DNA from: Hyphomicrobiales bacterium
GTDB taxonomy: Bacteria > Pseudomonadota > Alphaproteobacteria > Rhizobiales > Rhizobiaceae
Assembly: GCA_900473915.1 (NCBI GenBank)
Contig: UCNG01000007.1
Location: 184,254-248,253 of the forward strand
DNA: 64,000 nt
Direction of reading: 5' to 3'
Made by a program: the position numbers and the translations under genes. The notes under the pieces are model-generated. The model searched no databases and had not been told where the DNA came from. It saw nothing but the letters and a program-made list of their open reading frames with translations. This document shows positions 16,624-24,727 of the stretch, piece after piece (positions within the stretch are counted from its first letter, which is position 1; each line of letters opens with the position of its first letter).

Positions 16624-17868
16624 TTACGCGCTGGCCATGCGCTGGCGGCGTTCCCGCAAAAGCATCGGGCCGTATTCCAGAACGTAAAGCCCGAAAGCCC
16701 CCATCCAGAGCAAGGCCGATGCGGCGAGGATGGTGTGGAAGAAATTCGGCATGACTTCGGCCAGTGGCCGGATCAGCGCCGCCGCGACGAGACAGACATA
16801 TGCGGCCTGCGTGACGGGCGATGCCGCCAGTTCGCGCCCGGTATGGCCGCGCGTCGCCCGCGTCATGACGGCCAGCATCATGCAGCCCATCGCGCCAACC
16901 GTAATCACGTGCAAGGCCGAATAAGGGTTGAGGCGATCGATAGCCGAAAGGCCGATGGCGATGAAACCGAGCGGGATGAACGCATAGGCGACGTGAAGGA
17001 CAAGCAGGAGCTTTTCCCGCGCGACCGTCCATCCCCGCCAGCGGTAAAGCCGTACAATATGAAACAACGCCGCAATCCACGCCAGCACCGCCGTTACCGT
17101 CTGGTCGGGCGCTGCGACCCAGCCGATGCAGGCAGCCACGCCGACGAGAATGCTGAAACCGTCATAACGGTTGAACGGCACCGGAAAGCGCGTCTTTCCC
17201 ATCTTGTTCAGCCAATTGCGGGTGAAGCTTGGCACGATGCGCCCGCCGATCACCATGACCAGCAGCACATAGGCACTGACCCCGATGCGGTTGGCCAATG
17301 CCACGTCGCCGTCGGTCAGGATCAGATAATGAAAGACGAGATTGGCGACCATCACCGTCGCCACGCCGGACAGCACCTTGAGGTTCTTCCATTGGCGCCC
17401 GGCGATGATCTCGCGCGCGCAGATGAAAAGCAGCATCGGCAGAAACAGGCTTTCGACCGCGACGGCGAACCGCACATCGATAAGGTCAGGCTCCAGAAAG
17501 ATGAGCCGTCCGGCAAGCCATACGCCAACAAGTATAGCGAGCGGCGTTCCCGATACGGGCAGGCCTCCGGTCCAGTTCGGAATGGCCGTCAGCAGAAAGC
17601 CTGCGAGAACGGCGGAAGAAAAACCGAACACCATTTCATGGGCGTGCCAGTTCAGTCCGCCATAGGAGCCGCCGAGCGGCATTCCAAGCGTCAGCGACAA
17701 TATCCACAAAAGCATGGCCATGACGGCCCATATGGCCCCGCCCAGAAAGAATGGGCGGAAGCCATAGCTGAGGAGGACGGGACCGGTCATTTTCAGTCCG
17801 CGCGGCATACCTTTTTGATCGGATGGCATCGCAGCAGGTACTGCCTGCAGGCTTGGCTGTCTGGTCAT
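16624..17868 (-). CDS. nnrS: NnrS family heme-copper membrane protein
   Basis: The 414-residue protein is hydrophobic with about twelve predicted membrane segments and conserved histidines (GGLNWHAHEMVFGF, about residue 75). NnrS proteins occur in denitrifiers and help cells cope with nitric oxide and nitrosative stress; the exact chemistry is not settled. I set the start at the ATG at 17868, with GAGGACATC just upstream, not the earlier in-frame ATG 13 codons up. It follows the pseudoazurin gene with a palindromic repeat between, and the FNR-type box ahead of pseudoazurin may serve both. Confidence 0.85.
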   Translation of the reverse strand: MTRQPSLQAVPAAMPSDQKGMPRGLKMTGPVLLSYGFRPFFLGGAIWAVMAMLLWILSLTLGMPLGGSYGGLNWHAHEMVFGFSSAVLAGFLLTAIPNWTGGLPVSGTPLAILVGVWLAGRLIFLEPDLIDVRFAVAVESLFLPMLLFICAREIIAGRQWKNLKVLSGVATVMVANLVFHYLILTDGDVALANRIGVSAYVLLVMVIGGRIVPSFTRNWLNKMGKTRFPVPFNRYDGFSILVGVAACIGWVAAPDQTVTAVLAWIAALFHIVRLYRWRGWTVAREKLLLVLHVAYAFIPLGFIAIGLSAIDRLNPYSALHVITVGAMGCMMLAVMTRATRGHTGRELAASPVTQAAYVCLVAAALIRPLAEVMPNFFHTILAASALLWMGAFGLYVLEYGPMLLRERRQRMASA

Positions 17869-17921
17869 GATGTCCTCGTCATGAAGCCGATTCAAGTTTC
17901 GGCTCATCGAGAGTTTCCGGT

Positions 17922-17962
17922 TAGAGCGCGTTTCGATCTGATTGCATCAGATCGGCGCTCCA
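17922..17962. repeat. Intergenic palindrome between pseudoazurin and nnrS
   Basis: GAGCGC and GCGCTC flank GATCTGATTGCATCAGATC, itself a palindrome, giving a long stem. The same motif family (CGGATCGGCGCTCTAA) appears near 53.69 kb. It separates two co-directional genes and might stabilise the upstream message. Confidence 0.7.
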
Positions 17963-17986
17963 ACCTCTTCTATTTCGAGCATAATC

Positions 17987-18427
17987 TTATTTGGCGCTGG
18001 CGATAACCTTTTCCAGCCGCTCCTGAACGACCTTCGGCTTTTTGGCCGAAACGATCTGGTCGAGATTGGCCGGGCTGTCGCCCACCGCAATCAGCGCGAT
18101 CATGCCCATCGCATAATGCGGAGTGCACTTTACCAGATAGGCGCCGGGCGTGGTAACCGTCAGCACGTAATTCTCATTGATCTTGCTTTTGAATTTTTCC
18201 GCACCTTCGGGGATCATGTCCTTGATGGATTCGACATTGTGCCCCTTGTCGACCGGCACGAAGGTAATCGTGTCGCCGGGATTGGCCTTGATATAGGCAG
18301 GCTCGAAAACCATGGCGCCCTCGGCGCCCTTGTTGAGCATGTGGACTTCGATATTTTCCGCATAGGCAGGCGCCGCCAGAAGGGCGGCAAGGCCCGCTGC
18401 GGCAAGTATGATTGCTGGTTTACGCAT
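17987..18427 (-). CDS. paz: Pseudoazurin (periplasmic blue copper electron carrier)
   Basis: Pseudoazurin donates electrons to copper nitrite reductase and nitrous oxide reductase in the periplasm. The 146-residue precursor has a 23-residue signal peptide ending AYA. In the mature protein the four copper ligands fall at the canonical places: His40 (KGHNVES), Cys78 (VKCTPH), His81 and Met86 (YAMGM). The start at 18427 gives a clean signal peptide; an earlier start adds 22 charged residues. A perfect TTGAT-N4-ATCAA box lies 102 bases upstream. No nitrite reductase gene is in the window. Confidence 0.93.
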   Translation of the reverse strand: MRKPAIILAAAGLAALLAAPAYAENIEVHMLNKGAEGAMVFEPAYIKANPGDTITFVPVDKGHNVESIKDMIPEGAEKFKSKINENYVLTVTTPGAYLVKCTPHYAMGMIALIAVGDSPANLDQIVSAKKPKVVQERLEKVIASAK

Positions 18428-18528
18428 TCTGTCCTTCTCTCCACCGACATCTCGGTCAATCAGCGCATCCGCCGTCTTCGTTCGATGCGCCATGCCGAGA
18501 GATTTAAACCCTGCTAGATCACTCCACT

Positions 18529-18542
18529 TTGATCAGGATCAA
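18529..18542. promoter_or_regulatory. FNR/NnrA-type box upstream of pseudoazurin
   Basis: TTGATCAGGATCAA is a perfect TTGAT-N4-ATCAA palindrome centred about 108 bases ahead of the pseudoazurin start. It should bind an FNR/NnrR-type regulator and give induction under low oxygen or nitric oxide. Confidence 0.8.
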
Positions 18543-18694
18543 AGAACCCGAGTTTTCCCGTCCGGATCGGATAGAATGCCCTTTTGCCGCAGTCTCCGGC
18601 GCGGCCGTCCGGCATGACAAGCCTGCATGCATCTTGTATGCATTTCAGAAATGAAATCAGGCACCATGCCCTTGAACAACCAGGGAACGACAGA

Positions 18695-19726
18695 ATGAGC
18701 GATACCATTTCGATTTCGACGGAAGAACTTGCCGGGCTTGTGGGGCAGATCCTGAGCAAGGCGGGTTTCAGCGCCGATAATGCCGCAGCCATCGCCAGAA
18801 CCATTGTGGCGGGAGAGCGCGATGGCTGCAAATCCCATGGTGTCTATCGCATCGAGGGCTGCCTGCGCACGCTGAAAAGCGGCAAGGTCGTTGCCGATGC
18901 CGAACCGGTCGTCACGACGGATGATAGCGCTGTGGTTCGTGTCGATGCCAAAGGCGGTTTTGCCAATCTGGCCTTCGAGCGCGGCAACCCTGCCCTCGTT
19001 GAAAAGGCGCGCAAGCTTGGCGTCGCCGTGCTTGCCATCAATGATTGCACCCATTTCGCCGCCCTGTGGCCGGAAGTCGAGGCGCTGGCCGAACAGGGTC
19101 TTGCAGCAATCGCCATGTGCCCGAGCTATGCCACCGTCGCCCCCGCAGGCGGAACCAAGCCGCTTCTCGGCACCAATCCCTTTGCCTTCGGCTGGCCTCG
19201 CCCCGGCGACTACCCTTACGTGTTCGATTTTGCCACCAGCGTTGCCGCGCGCGGCGAACTGGAGCTTTACCGCCGCGCTGGCAAGCAATTGCCGGAAGGC
19301 TGGGCCATTGATGCCGATGGCAACCCGACCACCGACCCGGAAGCTGCCCTTGCGGGCGCGATGCTGCCCTTTGGCGGGCACAAGGGATCGGCCATTTCCA
19401 CGATGATCGAGCTTCTTGCCGGTGCGATGATCGGCGATTTCACCAGCCCCGAAGCGCTCGAATTTCTGGGCACGACGACGCTCGCGCCGCGCCATGGCGA
19501 ACTCATCATCGCCTTCGATCCGGCCCGCATGGCGGGCGGGCGCGGCAACCCGCAGGAACGCGGCGAGATCCTGATCGAAGCGATTGCCGGACAGGGCGCG
19601 CGCCTGCCCTCGCAGCGCCGCTTTGCCGCCCGCCGCGATTCACTCGCCAAAGGCATTACGCTTACCGCCGCTGAAATGGCGCTCCTGGAGAAGCTCAAGG
19701 AACAAGGGCTGGACGCAGTTTCCTGA
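18695..19726 (+). CDS. Malate/L-lactate dehydrogenase (Ldh2) family oxidoreductase
   Basis: The 343-residue protein belongs to the NAD(P)-dependent Ldh2/MDG2 family, which includes ureidoglycolate and sulfolactate dehydrogenases and delta1-piperideine/pyrroline-2-carboxylate reductases. Family signs are SHGVYRIEGCL near residue 48, CTHFAALWPEVE near 117 and GTNPFAFGWP near 163. The ATG at 18695 is the plausible start since upstream residues do not match. It converges on a DapA-family gene and shares a terminator with it; together with a GntR regulator this resembles proline- or hydroxyproline-type catabolic sets, so a cyclic imino-acid reductase is a reasonable guess. Substrate unknown. Confidence 0.75.
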   Translation: MSDTISISTEELAGLVGQILSKAGFSADNAAAIARTIVAGERDGCKSHGVYRIEGCLRTLKSGKVVADAEPVVTTDDSAVVRVDAKGGFANLAFERGNPALVEKARKLGVAVLAINDCTHFAALWPEVEALAEQGLAAIAMCPSYATVAPAGGTKPLLGTNPFAFGWPRPGDYPYVFDFATSVAARGELELYRRAGKQLPEGWAIDADGNPTTDPEAALAGAMLPFGGHKGSAISTMIELLAGAMIGDFTSPEALEFLGTTTLAPRHGELIIAFDPARMAGGRGNPQERGEILIEAIAGQGARLPSQRRFAARRDSLAKGITLTAAEMALLEKLKEQGLDAVS

Positions 19727-19732
19727 CCAAAC

Positions 19733-19764
19733 AAAAAGGCGCCGAAACCCGGCGCCTTTTCTTT
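19733..19764. terminator. Bidirectional intrinsic terminator
   Basis: AAAAAGGCGCCG-AAACC-CGGCGCCTTTT sits between two convergent genes. It has A-tract and T-tract on both sides, so it can stop transcription from either strand. Confidence 0.88.
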
Positions 19765-19783
19765 ATCTGTATCCGTGCAGGTT

Positions 19784-20746
19784 TCAGGCCGCGTATTTTG
19801 CAGCCGCACCGCCCTGCTTGACCCAGTCGGCATACCAGTCCTGGAACAGCTTGAGCTGCGCTTCGCAATAGCCGCGCTGGCTGTCGGAAAGCTTGTCCGT
19901 CTCGTTGAAATGCAGCTCATATTCCGGGTTTCCGGTCAGAACCATCATGTGCTTGTAGAAGAGAACGAGGTCCGGGCCTTCATCGAAAGACGAGAGGACG
20001 TTGAGCGCGGCTTCCAGTTCCAGCGCCAGCTTGCGCGCCTCGACATCGCCTGCCGCTGCCGCCTTCGACAGCGCCACCAGATGCTGCACTTCCTTCGGCA
20101 GCACATTGCCGATGCCGGTGATCGCGCCGACTGCGCCGCAATTGACGAAGCCGTGGAAAACGCCGGTATCGACGCCAACCATCAGGATCACGTCATCGTC
20201 GGCGCTGGTGATGTTTTCAGCGGCATAGCGCATCGGTTCCGCACCGCCGAATTCCTTGAAGCCGATGAGGTTCGGATGCTCGGCCCGCAGCGCGAAAAAC
20301 AGGTCGGCACGGGTTGCGAAACCGTAATAGGGGCTGTTGTAGATGACAGCCGGAACATCTGGAGCAGCCGACAGGACCGCCTTGAAATGCGCCTTCTGCG
20401 CCGTGATCGACGAGCCGCGCGAAAGCACGCGCGGGATGACCATCAGGCCCTTGGCGCCGACTTTCTGCGCGTGCGCGGCATGGGCGGCGGCGATCTTCGT
20501 GTTGACCGCGCCGGTGCCGACGACGACAGGCACGCCAGCCTTGGCCAGCGCCTCGACGCCTGCCATGCGGTCCTCGTCCGAGAGGAGCGGCCAGTCACCC
20601 ATGGAACCGCAATAGACAACCGCAGACATGCCCTTCGCGATCAGTTCCTTGCCCTTGCGGACCAGCGCATCGAAATCCGGCGTGCGGTCGGGCTTGCAGG
20701 GGGTCATGAGGGCCGGAATGCAACCGGCGAAAATGTTAGAGGTCAT
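19784..20746 (-). CDS. Dihydrodipicolinate synthase (DapA) family lyase
   Basis: This 320-residue class I aldolase-type enzyme has the DapA/NAL hallmarks: Schiff-base lysine in LIGFKEFGG near residue 175 and the catalytic tyrosine in PAVIYNSPYYG near 145. It also has a C-terminal extension typical of catabolic members. It is probably not the housekeeping DapA. Divergent GntR regulator and convergent Ldh2-family gene suggest a degradation pathway; the DapA family includes Pyr4H2C deaminase of hydroxyproline breakdown, N-acetylneuraminate lyase and keto-deoxy sugar-acid lyases. I cannot pick among them from sequence alone. Confidence 0.78.
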   Translation of the reverse strand: MTSNIFAGCIPALMTPCKPDRTPDFDALVRKGKELIAKGMSAVVYCGSMGDWPLLSDEDRMAGVEALAKAGVPVVVGTGAVNTKIAAAHAAHAQKVGAKGLMVIPRVLSRGSSITAQKAHFKAVLSAAPDVPAVIYNSPYYGFATRADLFFALRAEHPNLIGFKEFGGAEPMRYAAENITSADDDVILMVGVDTGVFHGFVNCGAVGAITGIGNVLPKEVQHLVALSKAAAAGDVEARKLALELEAALNVLSSFDEGPDLVLFYKHMMVLTGNPEYELHFNETDKLSDSQRGYCEAQLKLFQDWYADWVKQGGAAAKYAA

Positions 20747-21112
20747 AGCGTCGTTCCTTGGACGTTTTTCCTTGAGCGTTTCTCACGCGGGCTGGATCTA
20801 CAATCGGTCTGCCAAACCTTGTATTGAAATCAAATATACACTTTGTATTTTTCTTGTCGACCAAAATTTTGTTTCGGGTTAACACTACAGTTGCAAATTC
20901 GTCAGGCCGTGGCGAAAAGAGTGATTTTCGAGTACCGGAGCGCAACGTACTTAAAGGTACGTGAGCACCGAAACGCAGACAAATTGCTCTTTGCAGCCCG
21001 GCATCACGAGGAATGCAGCTGTAGTGTTAGGATTGCTTGACCGGTGGGACTTAAACTGCTGTTAGAATGCCGTTATGCCGCGCCGCACACACCGCAAGAG
21101 GACAGAAAGATC
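20747..21112. promoter_or_regulatory. Divergent region between the DapA-family and GntR genes
   Basis: The stretch holds no gene. Bases 20800-20880 are AT-rich and likely contain the DapA-family promoter. Most of the remainder is the 150-bp inverted-repeat element described separately. Confidence 0.5.
20880..21029. repeat. 150-bp MITE-like element with 16-bp terminal inverted repeats
   Basis: The ends TAACACTACAGTTGCA (20880-20895) and TGCAGCTGTAGTGTTA (21014-21029) are inverted repeats with one mismatch. Inside is a smaller palindrome ACGTAC-TTAAAG-GTACGT at about 20949-20966, flanked by GAGTACCGGAGCGC and GTGAGCACCGAAACGC, which are partly complementary. No coding frame is present. It looks like a non-autonomous mobile or RNA-forming intergenic repeat. 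Confidence 0.7.
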
Positions 21113-21817
21113 ATGGACAAAGACGACGCAAGCCAGACCGCCGACCGGAAGAAGGGTTCGGGCGTCAAGCTGGTTTACGACGTGCTGCGCGACGAGATCA
21201 TCGATCTTTCGCTCGCGCCGGGCAGCCCCATCGATGAAAATCAGTTGGCAGAGCGCTTTTCCATGTCGCGCACGCCGATCCGCGAGGCTTTGGTGCGGCT
21301 TGCGAGCGACGGCTTCGTGACCACGCTTCCCAACCGCTCGACGGTTGTGTCCAATATCGATTTTCTGAGCCTGCCCGCCTTCTTCGACGCGGTGACGCTG
21401 ATGTACCGCGTGACGACGCGGCTTGCCGCGCGCAACCGGACCGACAAGGACCTTGAGACTATCCGGGCGCATCAGGAGGCTTTTGCCCGCGCCGTTCGCT
21501 CACAGAACGCGCTGGAAATGATCGCGACGAACCGCGATTTTCATGCAGCCATTGCCGAAGCGGGCCGCAACCCGTTCTATACCACCTTCTTTTCGCGGCT
21601 TCTGGATGAAGGGCGCAGGCTGCTGCGCCTCTATTACCAGTCTTTTGCCGACCGCCTGCCGGAGCGCTACGTCACCGAGCATGAAGACATGATCCGCGCC
21701 ATCGAAGAGCGCGACGTCGACACCGCCGACCTGCTTGGCAAGGCGCATGGCGACCAGATCGTTCATCAAATCCGCAAGCTGATTGCAGAAGACCGCCGCG
21801 ACCAGCTCGATTTATAG
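21113..21817 (+). CDS. GntR-family (FadR/FCD) transcriptional regulator
   Basis: The 234-residue regulator has an N-terminal winged helix with the GntR recognition segment LAERFSMSRTPIREALVRLA (about residues 45-64) and an all-helical FCD ligand domain with metal-binding histidines (NRDFHAAIAEAG and the C-terminal HGDQIVHQI). The ATG at 21113 is the likely start. Members typically repress a nearby catabolic operon and respond to an organic acid. It is divergent from the DapA-family gene, its likely target. Confidence 0.85.
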   Translation: MDKDDASQTADRKKGSGVKLVYDVLRDEIIDLSLAPGSPIDENQLAERFSMSRTPIREALVRLASDGFVTTLPNRSTVVSNIDFLSLPAFFDAVTLMYRVTTRLAARNRTDKDLETIRAHQEAFARAVRSQNALEMIATNRDFHAAIAEAGRNPFYTTFFSRLLDEGRRLLRLYYQSFADRLPERYVTEHEDMIRAIEERDVDTADLLGKAHGDQIVHQIRKLIAEDRRDQLDL

Positions 21818-21845
21818 AACTACATTCCCGGCAGGGAGGCCGCCG

Positions 21846-22385
21846 TCAGACGGCTTCCGGCAATCGTCGCGCTTCCATCACCCGGTCCCACCAACCGAGC
21901 ACGGCCTTGCTGTCCGGGGCCAGCAGAACGCCGCAATCCCCGGCAAAGTCGTTCCAGCCCTCCACATAGGTCTCGCGCACCACGGTCAGCACGGGAACCC
22001 GGCGCGCATAGGCCGTTTCGATGACGGAGCGGAAACCGTGCCCTTCCGTCTCGCCCTTGCCGAAACGGTTGAGGATCAGCATCTCGGCGCCATCATCGAG
22101 TTCGGCCAAAAGCGAGCCTGCCACATCGGCAAGCGCCGCCGGATCGAGACGGCATCCCCTCGACCCCGAACCGAGCGACTGCGAAATAATCTGCGTGACG
22201 CCGGTTCCGATATGCTCGATCTCGATATCGCGGCAGCATTCCTCCCCGCCGGTTTCACGGTGCTGGAGAAAGCCCGCCACGCGCAGGCCCGCCCGCCTTG
22301 CCTGCTGCGCCACGCTCGCCAGAAGCTGGTCCACCGGCACATCCTTTGCGGCGAGGATGGCCGCAAGGATCGGTTCGTGGCTCAT
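21846..22385 (-). CDS. DUF2478 domain protein at the end of the nar operon
   Basis: The 179-residue protein belongs to the DUF2478 family, NTPase-like proteins often found near molybdenum genes. A hydrophobic beta-strand followed by FGKGETEGHGFRSVIETA resembles a nucleotide-binding core, but no classical P-loop is seen at the N-terminus. Cysteines occur at ECC near residue 50. The start overlaps the ppiC stop by four bases, making it the seventh gene of the nar operon. A role in molybdenum cofactor supply for NarG is inference from this location. Confidence 0.72.
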   Translation of the reverse strand: MSHEPILAAILAAKDVPVDQLLASVAQQARRAGLRVAGFLQHRETGGEECCRDIEIEHIGTGVTQIISQSLGSGSRGCRLDPAALADVAGSLLAELDDGAEMLILNRFGKGETEGHGFRSVIETAYARRVPVLTVVRETYVEGWNDFAGDCGVLLAPDSKAVLGWWDRVMEARRLPEAV

Positions 22386-23287
22386 GCCCCGGCTCCTTCG
22401 TTCGACAGGAGATCAATGCCGGTAATGTCGGCATCGGCTGCGAGGATCGCGATATATTGCGACACGGCCTTGGACCAGGTGGAGGCTTCCAGCCATCCGG
22501 CAATGCGGTCGGCCACATAGTCGAACGGCAGTTCCTCGCCCTCGATGCGGCGGTCGAGCCGCACGATATGAAAACCGAAACGGCTTTCAATGGGGGCAGC
22601 GGTGATTTCACCGGGGGTCATCCGTTCCAGCGCCTTTTCAAATTCGGGCACCGTGCTGCCGCGCGTGAGCTGGCCAAGATTGCCGCCCTGCGCGCCCGAA
22701 GGACAGGACGAATATTCATGCGCAACCGAGGCGAAAGTGGCCGGATCGGCAATCACCGCGGAAGCCAGGCGCGATGCGGTCGTGCGAGCCTTTTCGCGGG
22801 CCTGGCTGTCGGCAGGGTCGGCGGCGATCAAGATATGGCTCGCCTCCAGAATGGGCGCACTGGTGAAACGGTGGCGGTTGTTTTCGTAGAAGCGCAAGGC
22901 TTCCTCGCGGCTTGCCGAAGGCACCTCCACTTCCCGCTCAATCACCATGCGGACCAGCGCGTCCTCGTCGGTTTCGCTGCGGCCTTCGGCGTCCTTCTCG
23001 CGTTCGGGGACGATGCCCGTTTCCCTTGCGCGCTGCAAAAGCAATTCCCGCACCGCCAGCGCGCGGGCGGCGGCTAGCAATGCCGCACCCGGATTGTCCG
23101 ACGGATGGTTTTGCGCCTCCGTCAGAATGTCGGTTTCGTTGATCGCCACGCCATTGACGGACACCGCATCGAAAACCGGACGCGGCTTTGGCGGCACCCG
23201 CGTATCCGGCTCCTGATAGGTGGTGTAGCCGGTCGGGTGATTGTGCTGCCCGGCAGCGGGTTGTTTCCGGTCGAAAAGCGTCACCAT
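22382..23287 (-). CDS. PpiC-type peptidyl-prolyl isomerase of the nar operon
   Basis: The 301-residue protein has a parvulin (rotamase) domain at about residues 145-250 with ASHILIAADP, GGNLGQLTRG and FGFHIVRLDRRIEGE, preceded by a SurA/NifM-like helical region. There is no signal peptide, so it should act in the cytoplasm, as NifM does. It starts 5 bases after narI and overlaps the DUF2478 gene, so it is co-transcribed with narGHJI. It probably assists folding of nitrate reductase subunits before membrane insertion. Confidence 0.85.
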   Translation of the reverse strand: MVTLFDRKQPAAGQHNHPTGYTTYQEPDTRVPPKPRPVFDAVSVNGVAINETDILTEAQNHPSDNPGAALLAAARALAVRELLLQRARETGIVPEREKDAEGRSETDEDALVRMVIEREVEVPSASREEALRFYENNRHRFTSAPILEASHILIAADPADSQAREKARTTASRLASAVIADPATFASVAHEYSSCPSGAQGGNLGQLTRGSTVPEFEKALERMTPGEITAAPIESRFGFHIVRLDRRIEGEELPFDYVADRIAGWLEASTWSKAVSQYIAILAADADITGIDLLSNEGAGA

Positions 23288-23292
23288 CAGCC

Positions 23293-24006
23293 TTACTCCG
23301 CAGGGACGCGCACAGGCGCTCTATGATTGCGCTCGCGCACGACCTGATAGCCCGGACGCCAGATATAGCGCACCGGCGCGCTCAGCATATGCACAAGGCG
23401 CGTGAACGGGAACAGCAGGAAGATGGTGAGACCCAGGAAGATGTGCATCTTGAAGACAAACGACGCATCGGTGATGTAGCTCGATGCAGCCGGGTTGAAA
23501 GTGAAGATGCCCTGCGCCCAGTTCATGAATGTCACCATTTCCCCGCCATCGATATGTTGCAGCGAGACCGGAATGGTGCCGAGGCCCAGCAGAAGCTGCA
23601 CCCACAACAGCATGATAATCAGCGTGTCGGTGGGCCTTGACGATGCGCGCACGCGCGGATCGAACAGGCGGCGGTGCACCAGCATGGAAGCGCCGATAAT
23701 TGCCATCACACCGGCGATGCCGCCTGCGACGACGGCAAGAATCTGCTTTGCCTCGTGGCTGACGCCAAGCATGTCGAAGACCCAGATCGGCGTCAGCAGC
23801 CCGACGAAATGACCGGCGAAGATGAACAGCACGCCAAGATGAAACAGGACCGAACCCCACATGAGCTGCCTGCGCCGCAAAAGCTGGCTTGAGCCCGAAC
23901 GCCATGTGTAAGGCTCGCGGTCGTAGCGGAAGATCGAGCCGAGCGCGAGCACGCTCAATGCGATGTAGGGATAGATGCCGAAAAGAAACGTATGGAGATA
24001 AGCCAT
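23293..24006 (-). CDS. narI: Respiratory nitrate reductase gamma subunit NarI
   Basis: NarI is the di-heme cytochrome b membrane anchor that oxidises quinol and passes electrons to NarH. The 237-residue protein has five hydrophobic segments and histidines at heme-ligand places (LFHLGVLFIFAGHFVG, about residues 53-68, and TRLVHMLSAP near 215). The ATG at 24006 gives the normal NarI N-terminus MAYLHTFLFG; a 36-residue upstream extension is not homologous. It lies 10 bases after narJ. Confidence 0.95.
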   Translation of the reverse strand: MAYLHTFLFGIYPYIALSVLALGSIFRYDREPYTWRSGSSQLLRRRQLMWGSVLFHLGVLFIFAGHFVGLLTPIWVFDMLGVSHEAKQILAVVAGGIAGVMAIIGASMLVHRRLFDPRVRASSRPTDTLIIMLLWVQLLLGLGTIPVSLQHIDGGEMVTFMNWAQGIFTFNPAASSYITDASFVFKMHIFLGLTIFLLFPFTRLVHMLSAPVRYIWRPGYQVVRERNHRAPVRVPAE

Positions 24007-24016
24007 TTTCCGTCTC

Positions 24017-24727
24017 CTATAGATGTGAAGGGTTGGACGGGGCGTCGGGCTTGCGCTGTGCCGCACGCATCTGCATGCGCAACCGGTCCGGACCGCAGGA
24101 ATTTTCGCCCGCATTGCCGCCGAACGTCACCGCTTCTTCTTCCCAGATGCGGTCGAGCGCGGCGAGATCGTTCGGGTCGTCTTCTTCCTGCCGAAGCAAT
24201 TCTCCGACGAGGTTCTTGTCCGGCTTGGCATTGGCGACATGCAGCAAGGTCGCGAAGGCATTGGCATAGGGCGACTGCCGCTTGCGCAGGCGCTCGCCGA
24301 TGGCCGCCGTGATATGGCCGGTTTGGGTGAGAAGATCGTGGATTTCTTCGGCTGAGCGCGTCGACAGGAATTCAAGGAACAGCGGCAGATAGTCCGGCAG
24401 TTCCTTGGCATCCACCACAAAGCCGTTGTCGTCATACATCTTCTTGAGATCGACCATGGCCTGTCCGCGGTCGCGGCTTTCACCATGCACATGCTCGAAA
24501 AGATGCAGCGACAGCGACCGCGTGCGGTCGAACAGATGCACGTAACGTTCCTGCGCCTCATAGAGATCGCAGTCGCAGACATAATCGACAAGGCTATCGA
24601 GTAGCCTGCGGATGCCGGGGGAAAGATTTTCCCCGGCCAGCGCTTCTTTCAGTTCCTCTCCGCCCAATTGCAGCTCAGCGCTCGGATAGGAGAGCAGCAG
24701 CGAAATGATTTTCAGGGTCCTGTTCAT
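24017..24727 (-). CDS. narJ: Nitrate reductase assembly chaperone NarJ
   Basis: NarJ binds apo-NarG and gates molybdenum cofactor and Fe-S insertion before membrane attachment. The 236-residue all-helical protein has the TorD/NarJ family pattern LSYPSAEL at the N-terminus and the conserved SLHLFEHVHGESRDRGQAM segment near residue 73. The ATG shares one base with the narH stop (TAATG), consistent with coupled translation. Confidence 0.94.
   Translation of the reverse strand: MNRTLKIISLLLSYPSAELQLGGEELKEALAGENLSPGIRRLLDSLVDYVCDCDLYEAQERYVHLFDRTRSLSLHLFEHVHGESRDRGQAMVDLKKMYDDNGFVVDAKELPDYLPLFLEFLSTRSAEEIHDLLTQTGHITAAIGERLRKRQSPYANAFATLLHVANAKPDKNLVGELLRQEEDDPNDLAALDRIWEEEAVTFGGNAGENSCGPDRLRMQMRAAQRKPDAPSNPSHL

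Noticed and set aside
16460-17080. 206-codon minus-strand frame overlapping the 3' part of nnrS in another phase
   Set aside because: Overlaps a recognised membrane protein gene and has shadow-like composition.
20880-21029. Full insertion sequence
   Set aside because: The element is only 150 bp and has no transposase frame, so it is listed as MITE-like.
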